Part shown: one piece after another, positions 7,701 to 15,130 of the stretch | Position numbering within the stretch: the stretch's first letter is position 1 | How the letters are laid out: each line of letters opens with the position of its first letter | Assembly: GCF_009935865.1 (NCBI RefSeq) | Contig: NZ_QWEL01000002.1 | Location: 1-64,000 of the forward strand | Source of the DNA: Odoribacter sp. Z80 | GTDB lineage: Bacteria > Bacteroidota > Bacteroidia > Bacteroidales > Marinifilaceae | Direction: 5' to 3' | DNA: 64,000 bases | Program-made: the position numbers and the translations under genes | Notes under the pieces: model-generated | What the model was told of the DNA's origin: nothing | What the model saw: the letters and a program-made list of their open reading frames with translations, nothing else | Database searches by the model: none

Positions 7701-10446
7701 CATTCACACCTCTGTCTTCCGGGACAAACTACAACCTGGTCAGTCGGAAGAGTGGCAAATCCGTATTCTCAATGAACAAGGGCAACCTGCTGCTGCACAA
7801 GCTTTAGCCTTTATGTATGACGCTTCTCTTGAACAATTTGAAAAAAATAATATCTACTTCCACCCCGATTATCTGACTCCGGAATTCAGATTTACATGGC
7901 AATCTTCTTACATCTATAGTGCTCAGAAACACCGAAGTGTATGGGGCTTTACACAAAAAAAATATTTTATTCCTCCTTTTCAATTCGGAGAACTTAACCA
8001 ATATCTGTTTAATAAGGCAAGCGGAGCAGAACTTGCCGATTACGGTTCCGAAATCATGGTCACAGGCAAGGCCCCTGCACAAAAAAATGCTTCCATTTCC
8101 ATGCGCGGTACCTCTTTAGACCAACAAACCGAAAGCGACAACGAGGCAGAAACAGGAGCAGGCGCTCTCCAGCCTGTAATTGAATTCAGAGAAAACTTTC
8201 AAGAAACAGCCTTTTTCTATCCTCAACTCCAGCCAGACTCATCCGGCAATATTAATCTTCGGTTTAAGATGCCCCAAGCTCTCACTCAATGGAAATTCAC
8301 AGTATTAGCCTATACACAGGAATTAGCCTATAACCAACTGGTACGCACCATTACCACCTCCCAACCTTTCATTGTCCGCCCTAATCTCCCGCGCTTTTTC
8401 AGGAGCGGCGACCAGACCATCATAAAGGCTACCATCAGCAATCTTTCGGAAACCCTGCAAGAAGGTTATGCCCAACTGGAATTATTTACTCCTCAAGGCC
8501 AGCAAACTCTGCTTACACGGAAAAGCACATTTAAAATTCCTGCCAACTCCAGCCAAACAGTCAGTTTTGAACTGGAAGTCCCGCAAAACACGGATTTGGT
8601 CGGATGCCGCATTTCCGCCATTGCTCCGAACTTCAGTGACGGAGAACAACATCTGATAGCCATACTCCCGGATAAAACCCTCCTCACTGAGACTCTGCCC
8701 ATCTATGCAGCCAAATCCGGAACATATTCCTATCACTTAAAAAATACTTCTCCCAAGCAGCAGGATTACCGTTTAACCCTGGAATTAACGGCGAATCCTG
8801 TTTGGTATGCCGTACAAGCCTTACCCTCCCTGCAGGAACCCCGCCAAGAGAATGTCACCGACATTTCAGCCTCCTACTATGTAAATACCCTTACAGCCCA
8901 TATTGCCCGTTCCAATCCCAAAATCATCTCCACTATCCGCCAATGGGACAAGACAAAAAATACTCCGGAGCAACTTTCTCCACTGAAACGCAACCAGGAA
9001 TTAAAATCTATTTTACTGGAAGCCACCCCGTGGATGTTAGAAGCCGGAAACGAAACGGAACGGATTCACACCTTAATCCAACTATTTGAACCTAACCGGC
9101 TGCAGCATTTACAAAAGCAAGCCTTACAAAAACTATCTGACCTTCAGACCCAGGAAGGAGGCTGGAGCTGGTTCAAAGGAATGCCAGCCAGCCGTTTTAT
9201 GACTTCCAACGTACTTACCATGATGGCTCGCTGTATAAACATAGGGGAACAAGAATACGGAGAGGAGGAAAAACAAATGCAAATCAAAGCCCTCCGATAC
9301 TTAGACAACGGCATTAACAAAGATTTTTCCGAACGTCCGAAACAATTGGGATATGAACAAATTCTTTATCTCTATTGCCGAAGCGCATATCAGGATATTC
9401 CGTTAGGAGATGCTTTGGAAGCTCATAAGCATTTTATGGCCATAGCTCAAAAAAAATGGGGCAGCTTTTCCTTGTATGAAAAAGCCCTGATAGCCGTTGT
9501 CTTTCATCGTTACGGTTTCTCCGGAAATGCCCGAGACATTTTAAAGTCCTTACGTCAATATGCAGAAGTCACACCCGACTCAGGTATGTTCTGGCCCAAT
9601 AACCGAAACTCCTATTACCGTAACTCTGCTTTACTGGAACATACTGCCATCATGGAAGCCTTTTATGAAATAGACGGAAACACACCTGAGCTTGATTTAA
9701 TGAAGCAATGGTTGTTACGTCAAAAACAGGTCCAAGACTGGGGCAACGTACCTTCTACCATAAACGCTATCCATGCCTTACTCCTCACGGGAAGTAACTG
9801 GCTGAACAAAGAAGAAAGCCTGCAACTCACTTTAGGAAATCGTCCCGTTCCCACCACCTCTGCAACAAACCCACTGGGCTATCTGAAAATATCTTATCCC
9901 GCCTCAGAAATTAAACCAGACATGCTTCAAGTCAAAATCACCAAAGAAAAAAACACACCCACCTGGGGTGGTCTTTATCTGCAATATTTTGAAAAACTCA
10001 ACCAGGTAAAGAAAAGTCAAAATGCTCTGAGTGTCGGGAAAAAACTCTTTGTAGAAAAAAAGAACGATAAAGGCGCCCCCGTCATTTTACCTTTGCAAGG
10101 CCAAACTTTAAAAATCGGAGACAAAGTGATTGTACGCTTGACATTATCCCTGGACCGGGATATGGACTATCTGCACCTGAAAGACTTAAGGGCTGGTTGT
10201 TTTGAACCATCAAATCAACTTTCAGGAAATCACTGGCAATTCGGAAGTGTATACTATCAGGAAATAAAAGACGCAGTCACTAATTTCTTTTTCCACTCTC
10301 TTGCCCGGGGTACCTATGTAATTGAATATCCTGTATGGGTCAGTCAAGCCGGGAGCTATCAGGATGGGATAGCCACATTCCAAAGCATTTATGCTCCTGA
10401 ATACAATGCTTTCAGTAATGCAGAAAAGATTGTAGTGAATCCTTGA
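4759..10446 (+). CDS. Alpha-2-macroglobulin-like protein without thioester motif
   Basis: A giant (1895 aa) exported protein of the bacterial alpha-2-macroglobulin family, thought to trap or block proteases at the cell envelope. The chosen ATG at 4759 opens a clean signal peptide (KIVNLLAILFIFIGTSTWAQ); the frame is open from 4720 but that adds only a polar stretch. After a helical, TPR-like N-terminal third come macroglobulin beta-domains (PGQTVYFQGISW at about residue 580), a bait-like low-complexity region (about 1095-1150) and the A2M domain (PQALTQWKFTVLAYT). The helical alpha-alpha toroid follows and then the C-terminal receptor-like domain. Where the family has the GCxEQ thioester, this protein has EPRQEN (near residue 1360), so covalent trapping is not expected. 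There is no adjacent pbpC, its usual partner in proteobacteria. Confidence 0.88.
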   Translation: MKIVNLLAILFIFIGTSTWAQSSTNDSLLQHYYKYPQEGIKNAEELYQKAIRTNNQPELVKALIQKAHFSLLANNDNYPLIIEELEKHLNTIKDAVAKSILHSYIGQNYLRYYQTHSWDIRDRKQLQGEIPQNMAEWSSNIFQKKILYHFSSSVSATEELQQTPVSSYKEIILPGSTDSLRPTLYDLLSYRAIRLLQESDYYFPSSPNNQAALLASPDIFINLSIPLKPDNNQSYILQFWQNLLRFHMQSKYPDALLMCNLDRLRYANRISALPQKDSLYLSSLKQMEKTYSSTPMVVEILVAEVQLLLKKQPEPPLPVIREVLDICEKGIQQYPDYKRINLLHNIIQDLRTPEFSVSIPQFIYPGDSLKINASFKNTKNAQLTLYRLKTDTPSYWNTPDDKKHQIPGTSLFQKNFVFRQELVRQDTLLSIPVSTSGFYKIVITTPEAKHPISDVFVCSQLFSTVQVRNNQCFFHIRDWKSGKPVKNAKVSLYKKNQSLFTAYSSCYSNNTGIATLSLPSKQNNFYYEVTDNNNPNGYIFSGYRMFYQENHLNYTTLITDRKIYRPGQTVYFQGISWTETPDSLYPSQNRQTTVAFRDPKGKILSEQKSVTDQFGTFSGHFVIPSQLLNGNFSLTSPQGSTTIIIADYKRPDFSITFETPQRSYYLGDTIQLLGKINSFTDIALANQEIQYEILPHTPFTRFSPSYNKIQGVAQTNTMGEFNLSIPTDKNIPLHNTFRILSYQVTIKATDAKGETQERSTYIPVHTGSSVPLLQIPEQINKQASQPFIIQLENRSPKEAPVTVYYTISKLKSPAGISMAPFSKDTLIENIISEGQLKIAQKDSIFPDLSHQPSGAYLFSVKNGSAQSKQIFYLYSLRDKKPPIPTYQWIVKEKTECYPGETARILFGTSAREVYLTYEIFTNQKLLKKATTILSNEILPIDIPYRTEYGNQIWVAINYVKDKNYIQEVIPVRRRRDNRTLTIHTSVFRDKLQPGQSEEWQIRILNEQGQPAAAQALAFMYDASLEQFEKNNIYFHPDYLTPEFRFTWQSSYIYSAQKHRSVWGFTQKKYFIPPFQFGELNQYLFNKASGAELADYGSEIMVTGKAPAQKNASISMRGTSLDQQTESDNEAETGAGALQPVIEFRENFQETAFFYPQLQPDSSGNINLRFKMPQALTQWKFTVLAYTQELAYNQLVRTITTSQPFIVRPNLPRFFRSGDQTIIKATISNLSETLQEGYAQLELFTPQGQQTLLTRKSTFKIPANSSQTVSFELEVPQNTDLVGCRISAIAPNFSDGEQHLIAILPDKTLLTETLPIYAAKSGTYSYHLKNTSPKQQDYRLTLELTANPVWYAVQALPSLQEPRQENVTDISASYYVNTLTAHIARSNPKIISTIRQWDKTKNTPEQLSPLKRNQELKSILLEATPWMLEAGNETERIHTLIQLFEPNRLQHLQKQALQKLSDLQTQEGGWSWFKGMPASRFMTSNVLTMMARCINIGEQEYGEEEKQMQIKALRYLDNGINKDFSERPKQLGYEQILYLYCRSAYQDIPLGDALEAHKHFMAIAQKKWGSFSLYEKALIAVVFHRYGFSGNARDILKSLRQYAEVTPDSGMFWPNNRNSYYRNSALLEHTAIMEAFYEIDGNTPELDLMKQWLLRQKQVQDWGNVPSTINAIHALLLTGSNWLNKEESLQLTLGNRPVPTTSATNPLGYLKISYPASEIKPDMLQVKITKEKNTPTWGGLYLQYFEKLNQVKKSQNALSVGKKLFVEKKNDKGAPVILPLQGQTLKIGDKVIVRLTLSLDRDMDYLHLKDLRAGCFEPSNQLSGNHWQFGSVYYQEIKDAVTNFFFHSLARGTYVIEYPVWVSQAGSYQDGIATFQSIYAPEYNAFSNAEKIVVNP

Positions 10447-10454
10447 AATAAAAG

Positions 10455-10480
10455 CGGGGCTGCCTGAAAAAGCAGCCCCG
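10455..10480. terminator. Convergent terminator between the macroglobulin gene and rprY
   Basis: A 9-bp GC-rich stem (10455-10463 with 10472-10480) has an 8-nt loop. The T-rich side (cttttattt) lies on the minus-strand exit, so it serves mainly the rprX-rprY transcript. The structure is symmetrical and could stop both. Confidence 0.8.
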
Positions 10481-10485
10481 TATTC

Positions 10486-11175
10486 TCACTCTTCAATCAC
10501 TAAACGGAAGCCAGAGCCGTGTACATTCTCTATTTTGATTTTATCATCTTCCTTAAAATACTTACGCAACTTGGTCACATATACATCCATACTACGGGCA
10601 GTAAAATAATCATTCGTACCCCAGATTTCGGTAAGAGCTTTATCTCTCGGCAAAAGTCCATCCTTATGATGATACAACAATTCTAATAATTTAGCCTCTT
10701 TAGGAGTCAACTTTATTTGTTCATCATTTTTAGATATGATTCTCAATTCCGTATTAAACACATAATCTCCAATCGTAATAAATTTAGGCTGAGGTTCAGG
10801 TTCTTCGTGTTTACTACGGCTTAGGATAGCTTTCATTTTCAGAATCAAAACCTCAGAATCAAAAGGTTTCACAATATAATCATCCGCTCCGATTTCATAC
10901 CCCTGCTTCATATCCTCTTTCATGTTTTTCGCAGTAATATACACAAAAGGGACAGTAGAATTTATTTCCCGGATTTTCTTTCCCAAGGTAAACCCGTCCA
11001 TCTCAGGCATCATCACATCCAATAAACAAATATCAAATTTACCTTTTCGGAAAACTTCCAACCCTTCATTTCCATTCACACATAAAACTACATCATAATC
11101 CGATAACTCCAGATAAGATTTCAAAACCGATCCGAAACAAGGATCATCTTCCACTAACAATATTTTTTGTGCCAT
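10486..11175 (-). CDS. rprY: OmpR-family response regulator, RprY-like
   Basis: A DNA-binding response regulator of 229 aa. The receiver domain (residues 1-118) has acidic residues Asp11/Asp12, the phosphoacceptor Asp53 in LLDVMMPEMDG, the switch threonine in YITAK and Lys103 in VKPF. A winged-helix OmpR/PhoB-type DNA-binding domain (about 130-227) follows, with KLTPKEAKLLELL and the recognition region RSMDVYVTKLRKYF. It starts 29 nt after the sensor kinase gene on the same strand and shares its promoter. Size, order and domain make-up match RprX/RprY of Bacteroides and Porphyromonas, linked in those species to stress and antibiotic responses; the regulon here is unknown. Confidence 0.9.
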   Translation of the reverse strand: MAQKILLVEDDPCFGSVLKSYLELSDYDVVLCVNGNEGLEVFRKGKFDICLLDVMMPEMDGFTLGKKIREINSTVPFVYITAKNMKEDMKQGYEIGADDYIVKPFDSEVLILKMKAILSRSKHEEPEPQPKFITIGDYVFNTELRIISKNDEQIKLTPKEAKLLELLYHHKDGLLPRDKALTEIWGTNDYFTARSMDVYVTKLRKYFKEDDKIKIENVHGSGFRLVIEE

Positions 11176-11204
11176 ATTCTCTGGTTTTTAATTTCACGTA
11201 ATTA

Positions 11205-12773
11205 TCATCTTTCTTCTTTCCTCAATTCAATCTCTACTAAAGTACCTTTATTTTTTTTAGAGACCAGGTGAATAATTCCGCCGTGTAATTCCACAATGGA
11301 TTTTACATAACTAAGTCCCAGTCCAAATCCTTTTACATTATGTACGTTTCCATTCGGTACCCGGTAAAACCGTTTAAATACTTTTTTCTGGGCATCCTTC
11401 GAAATACCAATTCCATGGTCCCGCACTCCAATAAAAAAGGCCTCCCCGCTTTCCTTTGTATAAACCTCTATTTCAGGTTGAGCACCGGAATATTTAATCG
11501 CATTATCAATTAAATTACATACAACATTCATCAGGTGCACTTCATCCACATTCATGACAAAACGTTCTGCGTCCAAATGCAAACGCAGATTACCTCCTGC
11601 ATTCTGCACCAATAGCATAAAATGTTCCGTAGCCTCTCGGACCATTTCATTGATATCAACCTCTTCTTTATTCAATTGTAACTCTTTCCGGTCGAGTTTC
11701 GCCTGCTGCAATATCCTTTCCACATATTTATTCATGCGATTGTTCTCGCTTTTTATCATGGCATTGAATTTCAGAATCTGTTCCCGGTCACCCAATACTT
11801 TTTCTTTCATCAAAGCTGCAGTTGCCAGAGAAATAGTAGCCAGAGGAGTTTTAAATTCATGCGTCATATTATTGATAAAATCATTCTTAATCACAGAAAG
11901 CTTCTGTTGGCGCATGATAATCACAATAGTAATAGTAAAAACAAAAAGCAAACCAAAAATACAAAAACCGGAGGCAAGAAACAACCACCCCATATTTTCC
12001 AGTAAAACAGGCTGTACCGATTCAAAACGTACTCCCAGATAATACCCTTTTTTCACTAAATCCTGCGGGAAAAGATCGACATAATATAAATTTTTCGTCC
12101 GGCCTGCCTTTACATTATTCAGGAGGCTTTGCTTCGTCATAATCTCATAAGTAAAAGGAAGATGAATATTATAGGCACGAAAATAATTCACCAACCAGTC
12201 ATTCAAATCAATATTGGCCAAACGTTGTGTGACAGAAACATTTTCCGGGTCCTTTTCTTTCACCAACCTCAGCATAAATTCCTGTAACTTTTGTCCCATC
12301 TGATAATAAAAATTAGCCCGGGAAGTTGAATCTTTCTGAGGAAAATCCATTGAACGAATTGTCTGTATCATAAATTCCTGGTCCACCATCTTACTCATTC
12401 CGGACCGGGAATAAGGCATGGACGGCGAAGATAAATAAGAGCGGGCTCCATACAATTTTTTCAAATCTTCATTCAGGAAATTAAACAAATTGTCCGTCCA
12501 AGCAGAAGGCACATTTCCTTGCTGAGAAGCAATGAGGTCATTATAACTTTTTATTTCCCCCAATTGCTTGTTCATCGCCCTGCGGTATTGAATATAATTG
12601 AATTCATCAATCCGGTTCACCACCCGGTTAAGCACATCATACACCTGGGAGGTAAACTTATTCTCCCTTTCCCGGATTGCATATTTAATCCATAGCCACT
12701 GCACCACCACCACCGCCGTAAAAGCAGCAAGCATAACGACTAATAAAATCCTGATAATTATTTTTTTTATCAT
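11205..12773 (-). CDS. rprX: Sensor histidine kinase, RprX-like
   Basis: A membrane sensor kinase of 522 aa that phosphorylates the regulator encoded just downstream. It has a first transmembrane helix at residues 4-29, a periplasmic sensor region of about 230 residues, and a second helix at about 264-290. The dimerisation domain follows, with phosphoacceptor His305 in MTHEFKTPL. The ATPase domain shows NLIDNAIKYS (N box), DHGIGIS (G1) and GFGLGLSYV (G2). No HAMP or PAS domain is evident. The sensed signal cannot be read from the sequence. Confidence 0.92.
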   Translation of the reverse strand: MIKKIIIRILLVVMLAAFTAVVVVQWLWIKYAIRERENKFTSQVYDVLNRVVNRIDEFNYIQYRRAMNKQLGEIKSYNDLIASQQGNVPSAWTDNLFNFLNEDLKKLYGARSYLSSPSMPYSRSGMSKMVDQEFMIQTIRSMDFPQKDSTSRANFYYQMGQKLQEFMLRLVKEKDPENVSVTQRLANIDLNDWLVNYFRAYNIHLPFTYEIMTKQSLLNNVKAGRTKNLYYVDLFPQDLVKKGYYLGVRFESVQPVLLENMGWLFLASGFCIFGLLFVFTITIVIIMRQQKLSVIKNDFINNMTHEFKTPLATISLATAALMKEKVLGDREQILKFNAMIKSENNRMNKYVERILQQAKLDRKELQLNKEEVDINEMVREATEHFMLLVQNAGGNLRLHLDAERFVMNVDEVHLMNVVCNLIDNAIKYSGAQPEIEVYTKESGEAFFIGVRDHGIGISKDAQKKVFKRFYRVPNGNVHNVKGFGLGLSYVKSIVELHGGIIHLVSKKNKGTLVEIELRKEER

Positions 12774-12792
12774 AATCCGGATATAGATTTTG

Positions 12793-12823
12793 TAAAAATA
12801 ATACTTCTTCCATTATAATCAAA
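12793..12823 (-). promoter_or_regulatory. rprX-rprY promoter
   Basis: On the minus strand TTTG (12820-12823), a 19-nt spacer and TATTTTTA (12793-12800) match the Bacteroidetes consensus with one mismatch and lie 19 nt before the rprX ATG. Confidence 0.55.
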
Positions 12824-12835
12824 ATCCATATTTAT

Positions 12836-12863
12836 GAAAAAGGGGTACCTATACGGCACCCCT
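12836..12863 (-). terminator. Terminator of the DUF4369-like lipoprotein gene
   Basis: Hairpin aggggtacc/ggcacccct (12841-12863), with one internal mismatch, is followed on the minus strand by TTTTT. It lies 25 nt after the stop of the gene at 12888-13571. Confidence 0.75.
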
Positions 12864-12887
12864 AAAAAAAACATTACTGATTCCCTC

Positions 12888-13571
12888 TTATTGTACTTTC
12901 CCTGCAACTGTTTTGTAAACGTTACTTTCTTTGTTTTCAATAGTCAGTTTCTGGAAAAGTCTTTTTTGTAAATCCAGACTATCACGCAATTCATCCTGCA
13001 ATAAGAAAAGAGACAATTCTTTCGTAGGATTAGCCTCTATCAAATTTTTAGCATAATTTGCCCTTGCCCTGATATAACGCAATCTCTGTAACTGATAAAC
13101 GCTCAACATCACTTCATCGTCTGTACTTCTCTTCTCCTTACTCAGGATTTTCTGAATCGATTTATCAATAGGCTCCAGAGGTCCTTCGTATTTCTCCTTA
13201 AATAATTTTTTAAGCTTAGCATACTCTATATCCAATCCGGAACCTTTCACCTCAATCTGATCGGGAAATTTACTCTTTCCTTTAATCCAAATCTGGTCTT
13301 TGGTATCTACGATAAACTCTAATGTATTTTTCCCTGCAATATCCACCCACACGCGAGCCGGAATCTGCAATTTTTCCGTTTGTAAATCAATTTTCCCGTC
13401 TTTTACATCCTGTTGAACCAAAACAACCATTCCATCCTGGCCAGGCAGTTCAGCCATCAATTTTACAGTTCCGTTCAAACCGGTCACCTCGCCGCGGATT
13501 TTTACTTTATTAGAATTACATCCGCTCATCAATAGCACAACAGCTACTAAAAATAAACAAATTCTCTTCAT
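12888..13571 (-). CDS. DUF4369-like lipoprotein
   Basis: A 227-aa lipoprotein. The signal peptide ends in LMSGC, which puts the lipidated cysteine at position 18. The next 90 residues are beta-rich (VKIRGEVTGLNGTVKL, then FIVDTKDQIWIKG) and resemble DUF4369, the N-terminal domain often joined to TlpA-like thioredoxins in Bacteroidetes. The C-terminal half is helical and charged, and no thioredoxin domain follows, so this is the domain without its usual enzyme. The neighbour at 13661-14992 does carry a thioredoxin domain on the same strand, which suggests related or cooperating proteins. A clear promoter precedes it. Confidence 0.75.
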   Translation of the reverse strand: MKRICLFLVAVVLLMSGCNSNKVKIRGEVTGLNGTVKLMAELPGQDGMVVLVQQDVKDGKIDLQTEKLQIPARVWVDIAGKNTLEFIVDTKDQIWIKGKSKFPDQIEVKGSGLDIEYAKLKKLFKEKYEGPLEPIDKSIQKILSKEKRSTDDEVMLSVYQLQRLRYIRARANYAKNLIEANPTKELSLFLLQDELRDSLDLQKRLFQKLTIENKESNVYKTVAGKVQ

Positions 13572-13607
13572 TTTATTCTATTTTTTAATTCTTTATCCTA
13601 TCTTATG

Positions 13608-13636
13608 CAAAGATAGCAAAAAACTAAATCAAGCAA
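13608..13636 (-). promoter_or_regulatory. Promoter of the DUF4369-like lipoprotein gene
   Basis: On the minus strand TTG (13634-13636), an 18-nt spacer and a perfect TATCTTTG -7 box (13608-13615) lie 36 nt before the ATG. Confidence 0.55.
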
Positions 13637-13660
13637 GAGTTTTTAAAGCAAAGTTTACAA

Positions 13661-14992
13661 TTATAAAACCAAAGAATCCAATAACTGACGAATATGACCA
13701 GACGGACGTGGCGCATTGGAATCAACTATTTTGCCTTCTGGGTCTATCAAAATAAAACGGGGCACACTAATAATCATATAATCCCTGCTAAACCCGCCAC
13801 TGCTATCCAGCGTATGAACTCCGGCATGAAAATTCTGATTCAGGAATTTCCTCCATTCCTGACGATCAGTAGACTCTCCCGTAGCTATGGTCAGAAATTG
13901 AATATTTTTTCCGATATATTCTTTTTGTAATTGATCCAGATAAGGCAGCTCTCCTTTACAGGGGACACACCAAGTGGCCCACACTGTAACATATAAATAA
14001 GAACCCCGGAAATCCTCCAATCTCACCGAATCCTTCTCCCGGTCAATCACAGTAAAAGAAGGAGCTGTACGGCCAGGCAAAAGCCTTTCCCAGTATTTAA
14101 TCATTTCGTCTATATAAGCTATCGTGTTCTTATTCGTACATTCCCGATGAAATACGGACAACAGATAATCTGCCCCATTTAATCCGTTATTTTCCCAGAT
14201 ATGACGATATACAATCTCCGTTAAAAGGAAATTCCTGATGGTAGAATTAGTCACTTTCGATAATATATAGTCTGCAATACCATCCGAATAATTCTCGCTG
14301 GTACCATGTCCTTTGCTCCCTTGCCAATAGACATAATTCAACAAAAAAGCCCGGTAATCGTTTGCCCCAAAGAGAGCCTCATTATTTAAAGAAAAAGAAG
14401 ATAAAAAATCAGTAAAAACAGGTCCCGGACGATAATTTTCCTGAGGATACATCCGCTTCCGGTAAACAGGATAAAAAGACACCCTCTCCGCTACGGAATA
14501 ACGGATTCTCTCTTTTTCCAGCCGAGTAAAAGATTCATCAAAATTCTTTGCTTCCAACAACTGAGTCTTTTCGTCTATTAATTCCTGCATTTTATCAACA
14601 AACTCAACTTCTTCCAGGGCATAATAATCTTTATCAAAAAAAACAGCCACTTCCTGTTCCTTCATATAACTGTTGATACCTCCTAAACTTCCTCTAAAAT
14701 ACAAGGAACTGGAAAAATTCAAGGCATCAACATATATTTCCAGGTCTTCTCCCGGATTTAAATATAAATTTAACGAATTATGCAAAAAAGTTGCATAGCC
14801 ATTATGCTTTAAAGGTATTTTCCCAGAAAAATATTCATTTTCATCTAAAGGGAAATTGTATATACTATCTTCCACCCATATACTGACAATGGAATCTCCA
14901 TGTTCCATCCTCCCGCTAATCTGAACATAATCATTCCGGGTACAGGAAAAAAATATTCCCGCCAGTAGAAAAAAGGCCAATAATCTTTTCAT
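13661..14992 (-). CDS. TlpA-like thioredoxin-domain lipoprotein
   Basis: A 443-aa envelope lipoprotein with a C-terminal TlpA/ResA-type thioredoxin domain, expected to reduce or exchange disulfides in the periplasm. The start is set at the ATG at 14992, which opens MKRLLAFFLLAGIFFSC with lipid cysteine 17; the frame is open ten codons further, but those are polar and would spoil the signal peptide. An N-terminal beta domain and a long helical middle precede the active site WATWCVPC near residue 340. The tail has the cis-Pro loop (ISVPRFILID). This architecture is common in Bacteroidetes, and substrates are generally not known. Confidence 0.87.
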   Translation of the reverse strand: MKRLLAFFLLAGIFFSCTRNDYVQISGRMEHGDSIVSIWVEDSIYNFPLDENEYFSGKIPLKHNGYATFLHNSLNLYLNPGEDLEIYVDALNFSSSLYFRGSLGGINSYMKEQEVAVFFDKDYYALEEVEFVDKMQELIDEKTQLLEAKNFDESFTRLEKERIRYSVAERVSFYPVYRKRMYPQENYRPGPVFTDFLSSFSLNNEALFGANDYRAFLLNYVYWQGSKGHGTSENYSDGIADYILSKVTNSTIRNFLLTEIVYRHIWENNGLNGADYLLSVFHRECTNKNTIAYIDEMIKYWERLLPGRTAPSFTVIDREKDSVRLEDFRGSYLYVTVWATWCVPCKGELPYLDQLQKEYIGKNIQFLTIATGESTDRQEWRKFLNQNFHAGVHTLDSSGGFSRDYMIISVPRFILIDPEGKIVDSNAPRPSGHIRQLLDSLVL

Positions 14993-15074
14993 GGATTTGC
15001 TGTTTTTAGATTTCCTCCTCACTTAGATTAACAAATATAGAATAAGAACCCCAGAAGCCATGTTAAATAAATAT

Positions 15075-15106
15075 AAAATAAAAAGGCCGCGGGTACATCC
15101 GCGACC
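15075..15106 (-). terminator. Terminator of the TPR lipoprotein gene
   Basis: An 8-bp GC-rich stem (15085-15092 with 15099-15106, one G-T pair) is followed on the minus strand by a CTTTTTA tract. It lies 25 nt after the stop of the gene at 15131-16855. Confidence 0.85.
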
Positions 15107-15130
15107 TTTCCATGGTTATTCACCAATCTC

